In this document: positions 44,944 to 54,453 of the stretch, in pieces | How the letters are laid out: each line of letters begins with the position of its first letter | Numbering within the stretch: the stretch's first letter is position 1 | From: an uncultured Ilumatobacter sp. | GTDB lineage: Bacteria; Actinomycetota; Acidimicrobiia; Acidimicrobiales; Ilumatobacteraceae | NCBI GenBank assembly: GCA_905182555.1 | Contig: CAJJBX010000013.1 | Coordinates: forward strand, 62,001-126,000 | DNA: 64,000 nucleotides | Reading direction: 5' to 3' | Translations under genes and position numbers: made by a program | The notes under the pieces: model-generated | Database searches by the model: none | The model's input: only the letters and a program-made list of their open reading frames with translations | Told to the model about the DNA's origin: nothing

Positions 44944-46179
44944 GTGAACACCGAGCAGTACGACATCGCAGTCATTGGTGGCGGCCCGGCCGGCACAGCA
45001 GCGGCGATTCGAGCGGCGCGTGCAGGCCTCAGCGTGATCGTCTTCGAAAAGGCAAAACACGGCCGCGACAAAGTCTGCGGCGATGGTCTCACCCCGCGCG
45101 CGATCGGTGCGCTCAACGAACTTGAGATCCCGCTCGACGACGCCCACTACATCAAGGGCCTGCGAATGATCGCCGGTAAACGAGTGCGCGAACTCGACTG
45201 GCCGACCACCGAACGATTCCCAAATCACGGAGCGGTCTGGCCGCGACGTCGGCTCGACAACGGGAACGTGGATGCCGCCGCCGCCGCTGGCGCCGAAATG
45301 GTCTACGAGACCGAAGCAATCCCGATCATGGACGGCGACAAAGTGCTCGGCGTCGAAGCCGGCGTTGGGCCCAATGCGCGCAAGATCCACGCCGGCCTCA
45401 CGATCGTCGCAGCCGGTGCCGTCGGCAAGGTCGCCAAGATGCTGGGCGCCAACCGGGTCGAGGGCGAAACGTTCGGGCTGGCCATTCGCACCTACGCCGA
45501 AACGCCGCGCCACGACGATGTCCACCTCGAAGCACTGCTGTCGCTCAAGGGCGACGACGGCAAAGCTGTTCCCGGCTACGGGTGGATGTTCCCTGCCGGT
45601 GACGGCACGGTCAACATCGGGTGCGGCGCGCTGTCAACCATGAAGGGGTTCAAGAAGCTGAACCTCAACAAAATGCTCGAGAACTACCGCAACCAGGTGA
45701 TGCCCGAATGGGACCTCGGCCCCAACCTCGAACGGGCCCGCGCCTGGCGTCTGCCAATGTCGACGCAGAAACGCCATGGCGCCGGTTGGGTCGCGATCGG
45801 CGACGCCGCCGGCCTCGTCAATCCAATGAACGGCGAAGGCATCGACTATGGGTTGGAAAGCGGCATGCTCGCCGTTGACCTGTACATCGAGAACCCAGCC
45901 AACGCTCCAGCCCGTTACGACCAGTTGGTTGGAGAGCAGTTCGATGCGTTCCTGCGCACCGGGCGTCGCTTCTCGTTCCTGATCGGCCATCCGTGGATCT
46001 TGAAGCCCGGCCTGGCGCTGTCGGTCAGCACCGAGTCGATTGCGAAGATCACGCTTGCCGTCATGGGCAACCTTGTCGACAATCAGACTCCTGGCATGGC
46101 AGGCAAAGTGATGTGGCTTGCCGACAAGGGCCTCGGTGTCGTCGACCCGATCCTCCGCAAAACTCGCGCCGCCGCGTAA
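44944..46179 (+). CDS. Geranylgeranyl reductase-family flavoprotein (menaquinone-reductase-like)
   Basis: A 411-residue FAD protein from GTG 44944. YDIAVIGGGPAGTAAAIRAARAG is the FAD motif, KHGRDKVCGDGLTPRAI the PxxYxWxFP-group Cys-containing motif of geranylgeranyl reductases, and WVAIGDAAGLVNPMNGEGIDYGLESG the GD motif. This family saturates prenyl chains; actinobacterial members reduce a menaquinone isoprene unit. Stand-alone gene facing away from the secreted protein. Confidence 0.88.
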   Translation: MNTEQYDIAVIGGGPAGTAAAIRAARAGLSVIVFEKAKHGRDKVCGDGLTPRAIGALNELEIPLDDAHYIKGLRMIAGKRVRELDWPTTERFPNHGAVWPRRRLDNGNVDAAAAAGAEMVYETEAIPIMDGDKVLGVEAGVGPNARKIHAGLTIVAAGAVGKVAKMLGANRVEGETFGLAIRTYAETPRHDDVHLEALLSLKGDDGKAVPGYGWMFPAGDGTVNIGCGALSTMKGFKKLNLNKMLENYRNQVMPEWDLGPNLERARAWRLPMSTQKRHGAGWVAIGDAAGLVNPMNGEGIDYGLESGMLAVDLYIENPANAPARYDQLVGEQFDAFLRTGRRFSFLIGHPWILKPGLALSVSTESIAKITLAVMGNLVDNQTPGMAGKVMWLADKGLGVVDPILRKTRAAA

Positions 46180-46291
46180 AGCGACTGGCACACTTTGGTC
46201 TGACCGGAGCGTGACGCTGGTGTCGCCCGACTCGCTCACGCTCTGGAGCTCAGTCGGAGAGCCCGCCTTCGCGACGTGACAAGATCGCTGC

Positions 46292-47797
46292 ATGGCAATT
46301 GAAACCGTCACTGGGTACTGCTGGCCGCAATCTGTTGCAGCGGGTGGGTCGATCGGGTTGCACCTGTCGTCGGCTGGCGGTCGGCCTGTCAGCGTCGAAA
46401 TAGCACGCGTCGGGGCGCACCGGACGGTCGTGTGGGCGGGCACAGTGGAGGCCGACGATCATCCGACACCACGCGACGCCGACTCGAACGGGTGCGGCTG
46501 GCCGGCGGCCACCACAATCACGCCAGGCAACGACTGGGTGTCGGGCTACTACGAAGTGCTGCTGACGATCAACGTCGACGGCAAGACACGCCAAAGCCAC
46601 GCATTTGTGGTCGTCCGGCCGAGCACCGACTCGAAGAACACCATCCTCCTGCAGCTCGCCACCAACACCTGGCACGCCTACAACGACTTCGCTGGTCGCA
46701 ACCTCTACAACGGCGGCACGCACGCATCGTTGCAACGGCCAATGGCCCGCGGCTACCTGTCCAAGCCGCCAGGGGCGGGCCGACGCGTCACCACGACCAA
46801 CCCACCGGATCGCGACATGAACGCCCATGTCGGATACATCCGGATGAACCACCTTTCAGGATGGGCTGGGTCCGCAGGCTGGCCAGACTGGGAGCAGCCG
46901 TTCCTCGCCTGGGCCGAGCAGCACGGCTATGGCATCGACGTAATCACCAACGCCGATCTCGATGAGCATCCCGGCATCATCGACAACTACAAACTGCTGC
47001 TGTCTGTCGGCCATGACGAGTACTGGTCGAGCCCGATGCGCGACACCGTCGAAGGCTTCATCGGCCGCGGCGGGAACGTTGCTTTCTTCTCCGGCAACAC
47101 CGCGTTGTGGCAGGTCCGCATGGAGGACCCGATTGACAGCACAGCCTCGGTCATGGTCGGCTACAAGGGCCAGTTCAAAAATGATCCCGTCTACGACACC
47201 GACCGTATTGCAGAACTCACGAGCATCTGGTCCGACCATCTGATCGGTCGGCCTGAGAATCACATGACCGGCGTGTCGTTCACACGTGGCGGCTACCACC
47301 GCATCGGCAAACGAGTCACGAACGGCGCTGGCGGCTACACCGTGTTCCGGCCCGATCACTGGATGTTTGAGGGCACCGACATCGACTACGGCGACGTGCT
47401 CGGCGCCGCTGCGACCACCGTCGGCTACGAGTGCGACGGCTGCGAGTACACCACCGTCGACGGGCTCCCCGTGCCCACCGGAGCGGACGGAACACCGGAG
47501 TCGTTCGAGATCCTCGCAATGGTCCCGGCAGCCCACTTCACCCGCACGACCGCTGGACGGCCGCCCAAGCCGCATGAACCCTCAGAGATCGAGTTCCTCG
47601 CGTCACGTGTGTTCGACGATCGAAGCGAAGCCGCCGTCAAACGCATCGCTGCAGGCCAAGCGATGCTCGGCAGCTACACGTCACCTGGTGGCGGCACCGT
47701 GATCACGTCCGGCTCAACCGACTGGGCCCACGGACTCGCCGGACGCGACGCACAGATCGAAAAGATCACCTCGAACATCCTCGACCGACTCGGCTGA
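46292..47797 (+). CDS. N,N-dimethylformamidase large-subunit-like protein
   Basis: A 501-residue protein. Beta-sandwich N terminus (SGYYEVLL), then NTWHAYNDFAGRNLYNGG, YKLLLSVGHDEYWSSPMRDTVEGF (a Glu/Tyr-rich segment that carries iron ligands in the DMFase large subunit) and GGNVAFFSGNTALWQVRM. The family hydrolyses an N-substituted amide. Start ATG 46292. It is followed on the same strand by a catabolic run of genes to 51.4 kb, and may start that pathway; its substrate is unknown. Confidence 0.78.
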   Translation: MAIETVTGYCWPQSVAAGGSIGLHLSSAGGRPVSVEIARVGAHRTVVWAGTVEADDHPTPRDADSNGCGWPAATTITPGNDWVSGYYEVLLTINVDGKTRQSHAFVVVRPSTDSKNTILLQLATNTWHAYNDFAGRNLYNGGTHASLQRPMARGYLSKPPGAGRRVTTTNPPDRDMNAHVGYIRMNHLSGWAGSAGWPDWEQPFLAWAEQHGYGIDVITNADLDEHPGIIDNYKLLLSVGHDEYWSSPMRDTVEGFIGRGGNVAFFSGNTALWQVRMEDPIDSTASVMVGYKGQFKNDPVYDTDRIAELTSIWSDHLIGRPENHMTGVSFTRGGYHRIGKRVTNGAGGYTVFRPDHWMFEGTDIDYGDVLGAAATTVGYECDGCEYTTVDGLPVPTGADGTPESFEILAMVPAAHFTRTTAGRPPKPHEPSEIEFLASRVFDDRSEAAVKRIAAGQAMLGSYTSPGGGTVITSGSTDWAHGLAGRDAQIEKITSNILDRLG

Positions 47798-47891
47798 TCC
47801 TGCTCGGACGCTCAGCGCAAGCCGCGCTGCACTCGACCCGCGCTGCACTCGACCCGCAAGGGCAACCCCACCGAACCTAAGCTCGCCAAAG

Positions 47892-48902
47892 ATGCGAGTC
47901 TTCGTGACCCACAACCCCGAAGACCTGGCCGCGTACTACGGCCGTGCGCTCCCGGAGCTTCGATTGCTGACCGAGCCCGATGGCGCGCCCATCAACGTCG
48001 TACTCAACCCGCTCGACCGCGACCTGACAACACCCGAATTGATCGAAGCCGCGTCGGGCTGCGACGTGATCGTGGCACACCGCTCGACACCTGGCGAACC
48101 AGAGTTGTTCGCCGCACTCCCGTGCCTTCTCGCGTTCCTGCGGTGTGCCGTCGACATCAGCACCGTCGACGTGGATACAGCATCAGCTGCGGGGGTACTG
48201 GTCGCGCGCGCCGACAAAAGCTTTGTTCCGTCGACCGCCGAGTTGGCTCTCGGCCTCCTGCTCGACTGCGCTCGAACCATCTCTGCGTCAACGATCGACT
48301 ACCGCGACGGGAGACAGCCCCCGCAGCGACCGGGATGGCAACTGGCGGGGCAGACCGCGGGGATCCTCGGATACGGCGCGATTGGCTCGTATCTCGCCGG
48401 CCTGCTCGCCGGGATCGGCATGCGCGTGCTCGTCCACGACCCGTTCGTCACCGATGTCGGCGATACAGCCAAGCTCGCCGAGCGCAACCAACTCCTCACC
48501 GAGGCCGACGTTGTCTTCCCGCTCGCGCAAGCAACGCCAGAGACCGAGAACATGGTCAACGCCGACTTCCTCGCGCAGATGAAACCGGGCGCCACACTGA
48601 TCAACGTTTCACGCGGGGAACTGCTCGACGACGATGCCGTGTTCGCCGCACTCGAATCGGGCCAGCTCCGCGCCTTGGGCCTCGACGTCGGCCGTGCTGC
48701 TGACCAGCGGCCTGCTCCGCTTTTAGCAGCTCATCAGCGGTGCGTCGCCACCCCACACCTCGGTGGCCTCACTCCCCAAAACGCCGACGCTCAAGCCATG
48801 AGCAGCGTCGAGCAGATCAGCTCGATGATCGCCCGCGAGGTCCCGGCCCGATCAGTGAACGCCGACACCGCCGTGCGGCTGCACGGCCACTTCAAGAAAT
48901 GA
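47892..48902 (+). CDS. D-2-hydroxyacid dehydrogenase
   Basis: A 336-residue NAD-binding hydroxyacid dehydrogenase, more complete than the broken one at 36.7 kb. GQTAGILGYGAIGSYLAGLLAGIGMRVLVHD is the NAD fold, ATLINVSRGELLDDDAVF and CVATPHLGGLT (catalytic His) follow. ATPETENMVNADFLAQMKPG is the standard loop. It opens a tightly packed plus-strand set: its stop overlaps the next start as ATGA. Likely interconverts a 2-hydroxy and a 2-keto acid in the same pathway as the next genes. Confidence 0.85.
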   Translation: MRVFVTHNPEDLAAYYGRALPELRLLTEPDGAPINVVLNPLDRDLTTPELIEAASGCDVIVAHRSTPGEPELFAALPCLLAFLRCAVDISTVDVDTASAAGVLVARADKSFVPSTAELALGLLLDCARTISASTIDYRDGRQPPQRPGWQLAGQTAGILGYGAIGSYLAGLLAGIGMRVLVHDPFVTDVGDTAKLAERNQLLTEADVVFPLAQATPETENMVNADFLAQMKPGATLINVSRGELLDDDAVFAALESGQLRALGLDVGRAADQRPAPLLAAHQRCVATPHLGGLTPQNADAQAMSSVEQISSMIAREVPARSVNADTAVRLHGHFKK

Positions 48903-49723
48903 ACGCGACAGACGCGTGCGACACGCACATTCACTTCTACGACGAACGGTATCCGTCGGCGCCCAACGCAGTGCTGCATCCACCCGACGCGACCACTGAC
49001 GACTATCGCGCAGTACAGACCGAGCTCGACCTCGAACGTGTCGTCGTGGTCCAGTCGACCACCTATGGACTCGACAATTCGTGCCAGCTCGACGCGATGG
49101 CAGCTTTTGGAGATCGTGCTCGTGGCGTCGTGGTCGTCGACGACTCACTGAACTCCAGCGAACTCCGTCGCCTGACCACACTCGGCGTGCGCGGCGCTCG
49201 ATTTCACATGCTTCCCGGAGGCGCTGTGCCGTGGGAGATGTTGGAGACCGTGGCGGCGAAGATCGCTCCGTTCGGGTGGCACATCCAACTGCAATGCAAC
49301 GGCCGCGAACTCGCAGCCCGACAAGACCAGCTCGCTGCACTGCCGACCGAAATCGTGATCGATCACATCGGCCGGTACATGCCACCCGTTCCAACCGACG
49401 ACGACAACTTCACCGCACTCCTCCAGCTGGTCGAAGCTGGGCACGCATGGGTCAAGTTGTCAGCCCCCTACGAGTCGTCGACCGAACCAATTCACAACGA
49501 CGATGGCGCCGAGACGAATCACGCCGACGTTCTCCCGCTGATCGACGTGCTTGTCGAACGGGTCGCCGACCGGCTGCTGTGGGCCAGCAATTGGCCCCAC
49601 CCCGCGCAGTCGCCGGCGCCGTCGTCGGGCACACTCAGGACCCAGCTCGAACAATGGCTGCCTACCGACGACCTCCGCTACCAGGTGCTCGTCACCAATC
49701 CCGACCGCCTGTATTTCTGCTGA
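48899..49723 (+). CDS. Amidohydrolase_2-type TIM-barrel hydrolase
   Basis: A 274-residue metal hydrolase from ATG 48899 (ATGA overlap). CDTHIHFYDERYPSAP carries the HxH metal motif, TEIVIDHIGRYMPP a conserved His, and LLWASNWPHPAQSP the late Asp/Asn-Trp-Pro-His motif of the amidohydrolase-2 group (lactone hydrolases and decarboxylases). It likely opens a lactone or decarboxylates an acid. Coupled to the hydroxyacid dehydrogenase before it. Confidence 0.85.
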   Translation: MNATDACDTHIHFYDERYPSAPNAVLHPPDATTDDYRAVQTELDLERVVVVQSTTYGLDNSCQLDAMAAFGDRARGVVVVDDSLNSSELRRLTTLGVRGARFHMLPGGAVPWEMLETVAAKIAPFGWHIQLQCNGRELAARQDQLAALPTEIVIDHIGRYMPPVPTDDDNFTALLQLVEAGHAWVKLSAPYESSTEPIHNDDGAETNHADVLPLIDVLVERVADRLLWASNWPHPAQSPAPSSGTLRTQLEQWLPTDDLRYQVLVTNPDRLYFC

Positions 49724-49765
49724 ACCCGGTGCGACATAATCGCACCACAACGAAAGACCGCTGAT

Positions 49766-50557
49766 ATGACCGACCCAACCGCCGCCCCCGACACCACGTA
49801 CGCCTCGTACCCGTCACTCGTTAACCGCACCGTGCTCATCACAGGCGGCGCCGACGGCATCGGCGCTGGCATTGTCGAGCAGTTCGTTGCGCAGGGCAGC
49901 AAGGTTGCATTCATCGATATTCAAGCCGACAAGGGCAACGCACTGGTCGAGCGGCTCTCCGCAGACGCAGCACATGTGCCGCTGTTCTTCGAGGTCGACC
50001 TACTCGACATTCCTGCAACGCAGGCAGCAATTGCGTCGGCGTCCGAACAGCTCGGCGGCATCACCGTGCTCGTCAACAACGCGGCGAGCGACGACCGCCA
50101 CACGTGGCAGGAGATGACGCCTGAATACTGGGACGAGCGCCTCAACGTCAACCTGCGGCACTACTTCTTCGCTATCCAGTCGGTCGCCCCAGGGATGATC
50201 GAGGCGCAGAACGGATCGATTGTCAACATTGGTTCCAGCAGCTACATGATGCAGGAAGACTTCTTCCCGGGCTACGCGATAGCGAAGTCAGGCGTCGAAG
50301 GCATCACGCGGACACTCGCCCGGACGTTCGGGCCTGACAACGTGCGCGTCAACACCGTCTTGCCCGGCTGGGTTGCGACCGATCGTCAGCTCACCAAGTG
50401 GTGGAGCCCCGAAGGAGAAGAGGGTACGTTGCACGACCAGGCCATCAAGCGTCGCATCTACGCTGCCGAGTTCGCGCAGATGGTGCTGTTCCTCGCGGCC
50501 GACGACGGCGGCGCGGGCACCGCACAAGATTTCCTCGTCGACGGCGGAAGAAGGTGA
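49766..50557 (+). CDS. SDR-family oxidoreductase
   Basis: A 263-residue short-chain dehydrogenase. VLITGGADGIGAGIVEQF is the TGxxxGxG coenzyme motif, LVNNAASDDRH the NNAx strand, NIGSSSYMMQEDFFPGYAIAKSGVEG the Ser-Tyr-Lys catalytic triad (Ser, Tyr, Lys in SSS, GYAIAK), and an extended C terminus ends FLVDGGRR. It oxidises an alcohol or reduces a ketone with NAD(P). The stop overlaps the PhyH start as GTGA. Part of the catabolic operon. Confidence 0.9.
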   Translation: MTDPTAAPDTTYASYPSLVNRTVLITGGADGIGAGIVEQFVAQGSKVAFIDIQADKGNALVERLSADAAHVPLFFEVDLLDIPATQAAIASASEQLGGITVLVNNAASDDRHTWQEMTPEYWDERLNVNLRHYFFAIQSVAPGMIEAQNGSIVNIGSSSYMMQEDFFPGYAIAKSGVEGITRTLARTFGPDNVRVNTVLPGWVATDRQLTKWWSPEGEEGTLHDQAIKRRIYAAEFAQMVLFLAADDGGAGTAQDFLVDGGRR

Positions 50558-51396
50558 ACTCCGTGGTGATTCAACACTTTGCAGCTGAGGCTTCGATCGA
50601 CGAGATACATGCGGTGCTCGAACGTGATGGCGCGCTGATCATCGACGGGCTCGCATCGCACGAGCAGGTCGACGCCGTCATGGCCGAGATGCAGCCGCAC
50701 ATCGATGCCACCGCAGTCGGCGGCGACAACTTCACCGGCAAAAACACCCGCCGATCCGGTGCACTGATTGCTCGATCACCATCAAGCCACGAGCTGATTC
50801 AACATCCGACCATCCTCGGCGTCACCGAGAAGCTGCTCCACAAGGCGCAGTCGTTCCAGATCCATTTGACCCAGACCATTGCGATTAGCCCGGGCTCGCC
50901 GAGCCAGTCGATCCATCGCGACGAGTGGGCCTTCGACTTCTTTGAGTTCCCGAGCGACTACCACGTCCAGTGCAACACGATCTGGGCGATGACCGACTTC
51001 ACCGAAGAAAACGGCGCCACACGGCTGATCCCTGGCAGCCAGGCCGACCCGATCGACCTCGGCCGCAAACACGAAGAGTCGGTCCCGGCCGAAATGACCA
51101 AGGGGTCATGCCTGCTCTACACCGGCAAGGTGTACCACGGCGGCGGAGCCAACGATTCTGACGACGTCCGGGTCGGATTGAACCTGACCTACAACGTCGG
51201 CTGGTTGCGCCAAGAAGAGAACCAATACCTGTCCGTACCCGCCGACGTCGCAGCTGAATTACCCGACGAACTCCTGCGTCTCATGGGCTACCGGATCGGG
51301 GCGTACGCCCTGGGCTACATCGACGACGTGCGCGACCCAATCGAAGCCCTCCGCGGCAAATCAAACGGAGCATCCCAAGCCTTCACGAGCACCTGA
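50554..51396 (+). CDS. Phytanoyl-CoA dioxygenase (PhyH)-family protein
   Basis: A 280-residue Fe(II)/2-oxoglutarate dioxygenase-like protein. The frame is open back to 50398, but GTG 50554 overlaps the SDR stop. QSIHRDEWAFD provides the HxD iron ligands and KVYHGGGANDSDDVRVGLNLTYNVGW the distal His and Arg for 2-oxoglutarate. It hydroxylates an aliphatic substrate. Last gene of the overlapping set; the product of the hydroxylation may feed the SDR. Confidence 0.88.
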   Translation: MNSVVIQHFAAEASIDEIHAVLERDGALIIDGLASHEQVDAVMAEMQPHIDATAVGGDNFTGKNTRRSGALIARSPSSHELIQHPTILGVTEKLLHKAQSFQIHLTQTIAISPGSPSQSIHRDEWAFDFFEFPSDYHVQCNTIWAMTDFTEENGATRLIPGSQADPIDLGRKHEESVPAEMTKGSCLLYTGKVYHGGGANDSDDVRVGLNLTYNVGWLRQEENQYLSVPADVAAELPDELLRLMGYRIGAYALGYIDDVRDPIEALRGKSNGASQAFTST

Positions 51397-51478
51397 TTCG
51401 CAGCAAATGGACCTACAGGAGACAGCCCGCAGGCTTGCGTGAAGCCGGCCCATGCCAGCCAGGCCTCGTCGCGATCGT

Positions 51479-52633
51479 TCAGGATTTACGAACAATGACG
51501 CTGCCCACGGAATAGCCGGCGCCGAAGGAACAGATCACGCCAAGTTGGCCCGCATCAAGATCGGCCCGATGCTTGTGGAATGCAATGACCGAACCCGCCG
51601 AGCTCGTGTTCGCGTACTCGTTGAGAATCACGGGGGCTTCGTCATTGTCAGGAACTCGGCCGAGCACCCCCTTCGCGATCAGCTGGTTCATCTTGAGGTT
51701 CGCCTGGTGCAACCAGAATCGTCGAACCGCCGACGCGTCGAGATCAAGCGCTGCGAGGTGTGTGGTGATGTGGTGAGCAACCATCGGGCAGACCTCACGG
51801 AACACCATCTGACCGTTCTGACGGAATACCACTTCGTGCGGATCGCGTTCGTCGACCTCAGCAGAGTTGAGAAAGCCGAAGTCGTTGCGGATGTTGTTAG
51901 AGAACTGCGTTGCCAGCTTCGTGCCGAGCACTTCCCAACGGTGCGCAACGTCGCCGAGCCCGTCGGCGACCACTGCGTCAGTTCGTTCAAGCACCAGTGC
52001 GGTGCATGCATCGCCAAAGATGAAATGGAAATCGCGCAGCTCGAAGTTGTTGTGCCCGGACGTGATCTCGGGGTTGACGACCACCACGCACTTCGCCGAT
52101 CCGTTTCGCAATGCATCGACCGCTGCCTGGATCGAGAACGTCGCCGACGAGCACGCCACGTTCATGTCGTACGCCCAACCGCCAGCACCGAGTGCGTCCT
52201 GGATCTCGACGGCCACCGCCGGGTAGGCGCGCTGCAGGTTCGAGCAGCCAACAATCACTGCATCGACATCGCTGCCTTGGCGACCAGCCTGGGCAAGGGC
52301 TTCGCGAATGGCGGGCAGGGCCATCTCGGCCTGAATGCCCAGCTGGTCTTCGGTGCGCGTTTCGAGCCGAGGCCGCATCCGGTCGGGGTCGAGCACGCCG
52401 GACTTCTCCATGACATACCGCGACTCGATACCAGAGGCTTTGACAATGAACGCCTCGTCAGGAGCGGAACGCGCCTCCACCGTGCCCGCCTCGATCTCAG
52501 CAGCGTGCGCACCGTTCCACTTCTCAACCGACGCAGTCAGCGAAGCGGCCAGTTCTGCATTGCTGATCGACTCGGGTGGTGTGAACAGACCGGTCCCTGT
52601 GATCGACACTGACGGAAAGACGAACGCAGTCAT
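51479..52633 (-). CDS. Beta-ketoacyl-ACP synthase III-like protein
   Basis: A 384-residue KAS III/FabH-like enzyme from ATG 52633. VACSSATFSIQAAVDALR contains the nucleophile Cys, RFWLHQANLKMNQLI the His, and LNEYANTSSAGSVIAF the Asn; all three catalytic residues are present. Inserted near 40-75 is a stretch longer than in FabH. It condenses an acyl-CoA with malonyl-ACP or performs a related chain start. Transcribed alone, toward the PhyH gene. Confidence 0.88.
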   Translation of the reverse strand: MTAFVFPSVSITGTGLFTPPESISNAELAASLTASVEKWNGAHAAEIEAGTVEARSAPDEAFIVKASGIESRYVMEKSGVLDPDRMRPRLETRTEDQLGIQAEMALPAIREALAQAGRQGSDVDAVIVGCSNLQRAYPAVAVEIQDALGAGGWAYDMNVACSSATFSIQAAVDALRNGSAKCVVVVNPEITSGHNNFELRDFHFIFGDACTALVLERTDAVVADGLGDVAHRWEVLGTKLATQFSNNIRNDFGFLNSAEVDERDPHEVVFRQNGQMVFREVCPMVAHHITTHLAALDLDASAVRRFWLHQANLKMNQLIAKGVLGRVPDNDEAPVILNEYANTSSAGSVIAFHKHRADLDAGQLGVICSFGAGYSVGSVIVRKS

Positions 52634-52706
52634 ATTGCAGAAGCTACGCACCTACCCACCGGTAACCCCGCTCGTGAAAAATGACCCACTGCCTGAGGCG
52701 GACGAA

Positions 52707-53306
52707 TTAGTGCAGGAGGTGCGAACGAACCAGGCCGCGGAGCATGTCGATACCAATGCCCTTGGATGCGCTGACCCAGACAATGTCGCCCTTCTCCAGC
52801 TGGCACCCCGCCGCAAGTTTGTTCTTGCGCGTCGCTCGCTGAGAGGACTTGACCTTGTCGTGCTTCGTGGCGACGACCGTGTGCGGGACCTCGCTCTGAC
52901 GCAACCAGTCGAGCATTTGCTGATCGAGCTTCGTCGGGCCAATTTCGCCGTCGATCAGGATGAAGACCATCACCAGGTAGTCGCGCTCGAGGAGGTAGCC
53001 CTCGATCATTGCGGGCCAGTCGCGGCGCACCGATTTGGACGCCTTGGCATACCCGTAGCCGGGGAGGTCGACGAGTGTGCCGAGGCCATCGCCCTCGTCG
53101 AGGCTGAATAGGTTGATCAGCTGCGTCCGTCCAGGGGTATTGGACACACGGGCGAGTTGCTTGTGGTTGGCGAGTGCGTTGATCAGTGAGGATTTGCCCA
53201 CATTTGATCGACCCACGAACGCAACTTCGACGGTTGCCTCGGGCAAAGTATCGAGCCGCGACGCCGACTCGACAAACGAGATTTGCAGGGGCCTTCCAGA
53301 ACTCAC
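52707..53306 (-). CDS. engB: Ribosome biogenesis GTPase EngB/YihA
   Basis: A 199-residue small GTPase. GRSNVGKSSLINAL is G1, a G2 Thr lies in TPGRTQLINLF, DLPGYGYAKASKSV is G3 and ATKHDKVKSSQR is G4. This layout with a TPG-R-T motif and DLPGYGYA is typical of EngB, which helps large-subunit ribosome assembly. The frame continues upstream, but GTG 53306 puts the family N terminus (SFVESASRLDTLPE) at the right place. Confidence 0.92.
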   Translation of the reverse strand: MSSGRPLQISFVESASRLDTLPEATVEVAFVGRSNVGKSSLINALANHKQLARVSNTPGRTQLINLFSLDEGDGLGTLVDLPGYGYAKASKSVRRDWPAMIEGYLLERDYLVMVFILIDGEIGPTKLDQQMLDWLRQSEVPHTVVATKHDKVKSSQRATRKNKLAAGCQLEKGDIVWVSASKGIGIDMLRGLVRSHLLH

Positions 53307-53489
53307 CCCACAAACCTCGCAGGTAATTGAAGGAAAAGTGCAAGATGGGCATGCGACGATGGTTTTGAACGCTGACAACCACACCGTCGGTTCGACCCCG
53401 AGACGACGGTGGCAGCGCGGCACAGCGACCTACGAAAGTGAAGCCTGAGACCTTGGTCCTGTGCGCGAACGCGACCGGACGCGACGGTC

Positions 53490-53720
53490 TTACCCACTGA
53501 CGAGCGAGGCCAACGCCCAGACCGCTGCCAGGAGGCCGATCCCGGAGTACAGCAGGGATCGGCCGACGGGAGCGCGTTCGAGGTGTCCCTCGTCGAGCTG
53601 CCGTTCGGGCGGACGCACCACTGCCATGAAGTTGCCGACACAGAGCGCGGCACCAAAAGCGAGCACAAGGTACGCCAGCAGATCTTCGCCGAGGAACATG
53701 CAGAACAGCATGCCGAACAT
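53490..53720 (-). CDS. Small membrane protein
   Basis: About 76 residues from ATG 53720, with two hydrophobic stretches (FCMFLGEDLLAYLVLAFGAALCVGNFMAVV and LLYSGIGLLAAVWALASLV) joined by a charged loop. The frame extends to 53828 but that part overlaps the next gene. No family recognised. It sits convergent-adjacent to EngB; function unknown. Confidence 0.5.
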   Translation of the reverse strand: MFGMLFCMFLGEDLLAYLVLAFGAALCVGNFMAVVRPPERQLDEGHLERAPVGRSLLYSGIGLLAAVWALASLVSG

Positions 53721-53782
53721 TGCGGGCAACGCCACGGCAGGCCGCCAGCACCCTGACGTCGTGGATGCGCGAGACTGATGCA

Positions 53783-54352
53783 ATGGGGTTCCATCACGTT
53801 GCACTCGCCACTCACGATGCTGTGGCAACCCACGAGTTCTACACCCAGGTGATGGGCTTTGAATTGGTCAAGGTCCACGTCGGCCCGACCCCGAACACCA
53901 CAGGTGCCGCAAACCACGCCGGATTCAGTAAGCACTTTTTCTACGCAACAAACACTGACGTTGAGGATCGCGACGATGCCGACCGCGATCTGATCGCGTT
54001 CTGGGAAATCCAAGACGAGTCCCTCGGCGACTATCAGGTGAACATCAATGCGGCCGCTGGCCTGCCGGGCTGGGTCAACCACATTGCCTTCGACGCCCCG
54101 TCCCGTGAGGCTCTCGACCGTCATCGCGCACGCTGGCAACAGCACGGCCACCGGGTGATCGAAATCGATCACGGCTTCTGTTCCTCGATCTACCTGGGCG
54201 ACCCATCCGGCAACATGGTCGAGTTCTGCCTCACGACTCGGTCGTTCACCGACGCCGAGCGCGCTGATGCGCTCGCCAAGCTGCAGGCCCCGCAGCCCGA
54301 GTTCGACGCTGATCCGACGATCATCGTGCACGACGCCCTCACCCCCGCCTGA
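53783..54352 (+). CDS. VOC-family dioxygenase-like protein
   Basis: A 189-residue vicinal-oxygen-chelate protein from ATG 53783: GFHHVALATHDAVATHEFY (metal His), VNHIAFDAP (second His) and SSIYLGDPSGNMVEFC (Glu). Two VOC modules of the extradiol-dioxygenase/glyoxalase type. It can oxidise or isomerise a small substrate with a metal. Divergent from the small membrane protein, no operon partner. Confidence 0.85.
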   Translation: MGFHHVALATHDAVATHEFYTQVMGFELVKVHVGPTPNTTGAANHAGFSKHFFYATNTDVEDRDDADRDLIAFWEIQDESLGDYQVNINAAAGLPGWVNHIAFDAPSREALDRHRARWQQHGHRVIEIDHGFCSSIYLGDPSGNMVEFCLTTRSFTDAERADALAKLQAPQPEFDADPTIIVHDALTPA

Positions 54353-54453
54353 TCAGCCGCATCGACCGGCGCTTCCAGCACTGAAATATTCCCGGCAACG
54401 CCTGTGACTTCTATTTCATTGCGCGCACAACCATTGTGGTTACAATTTCATCC

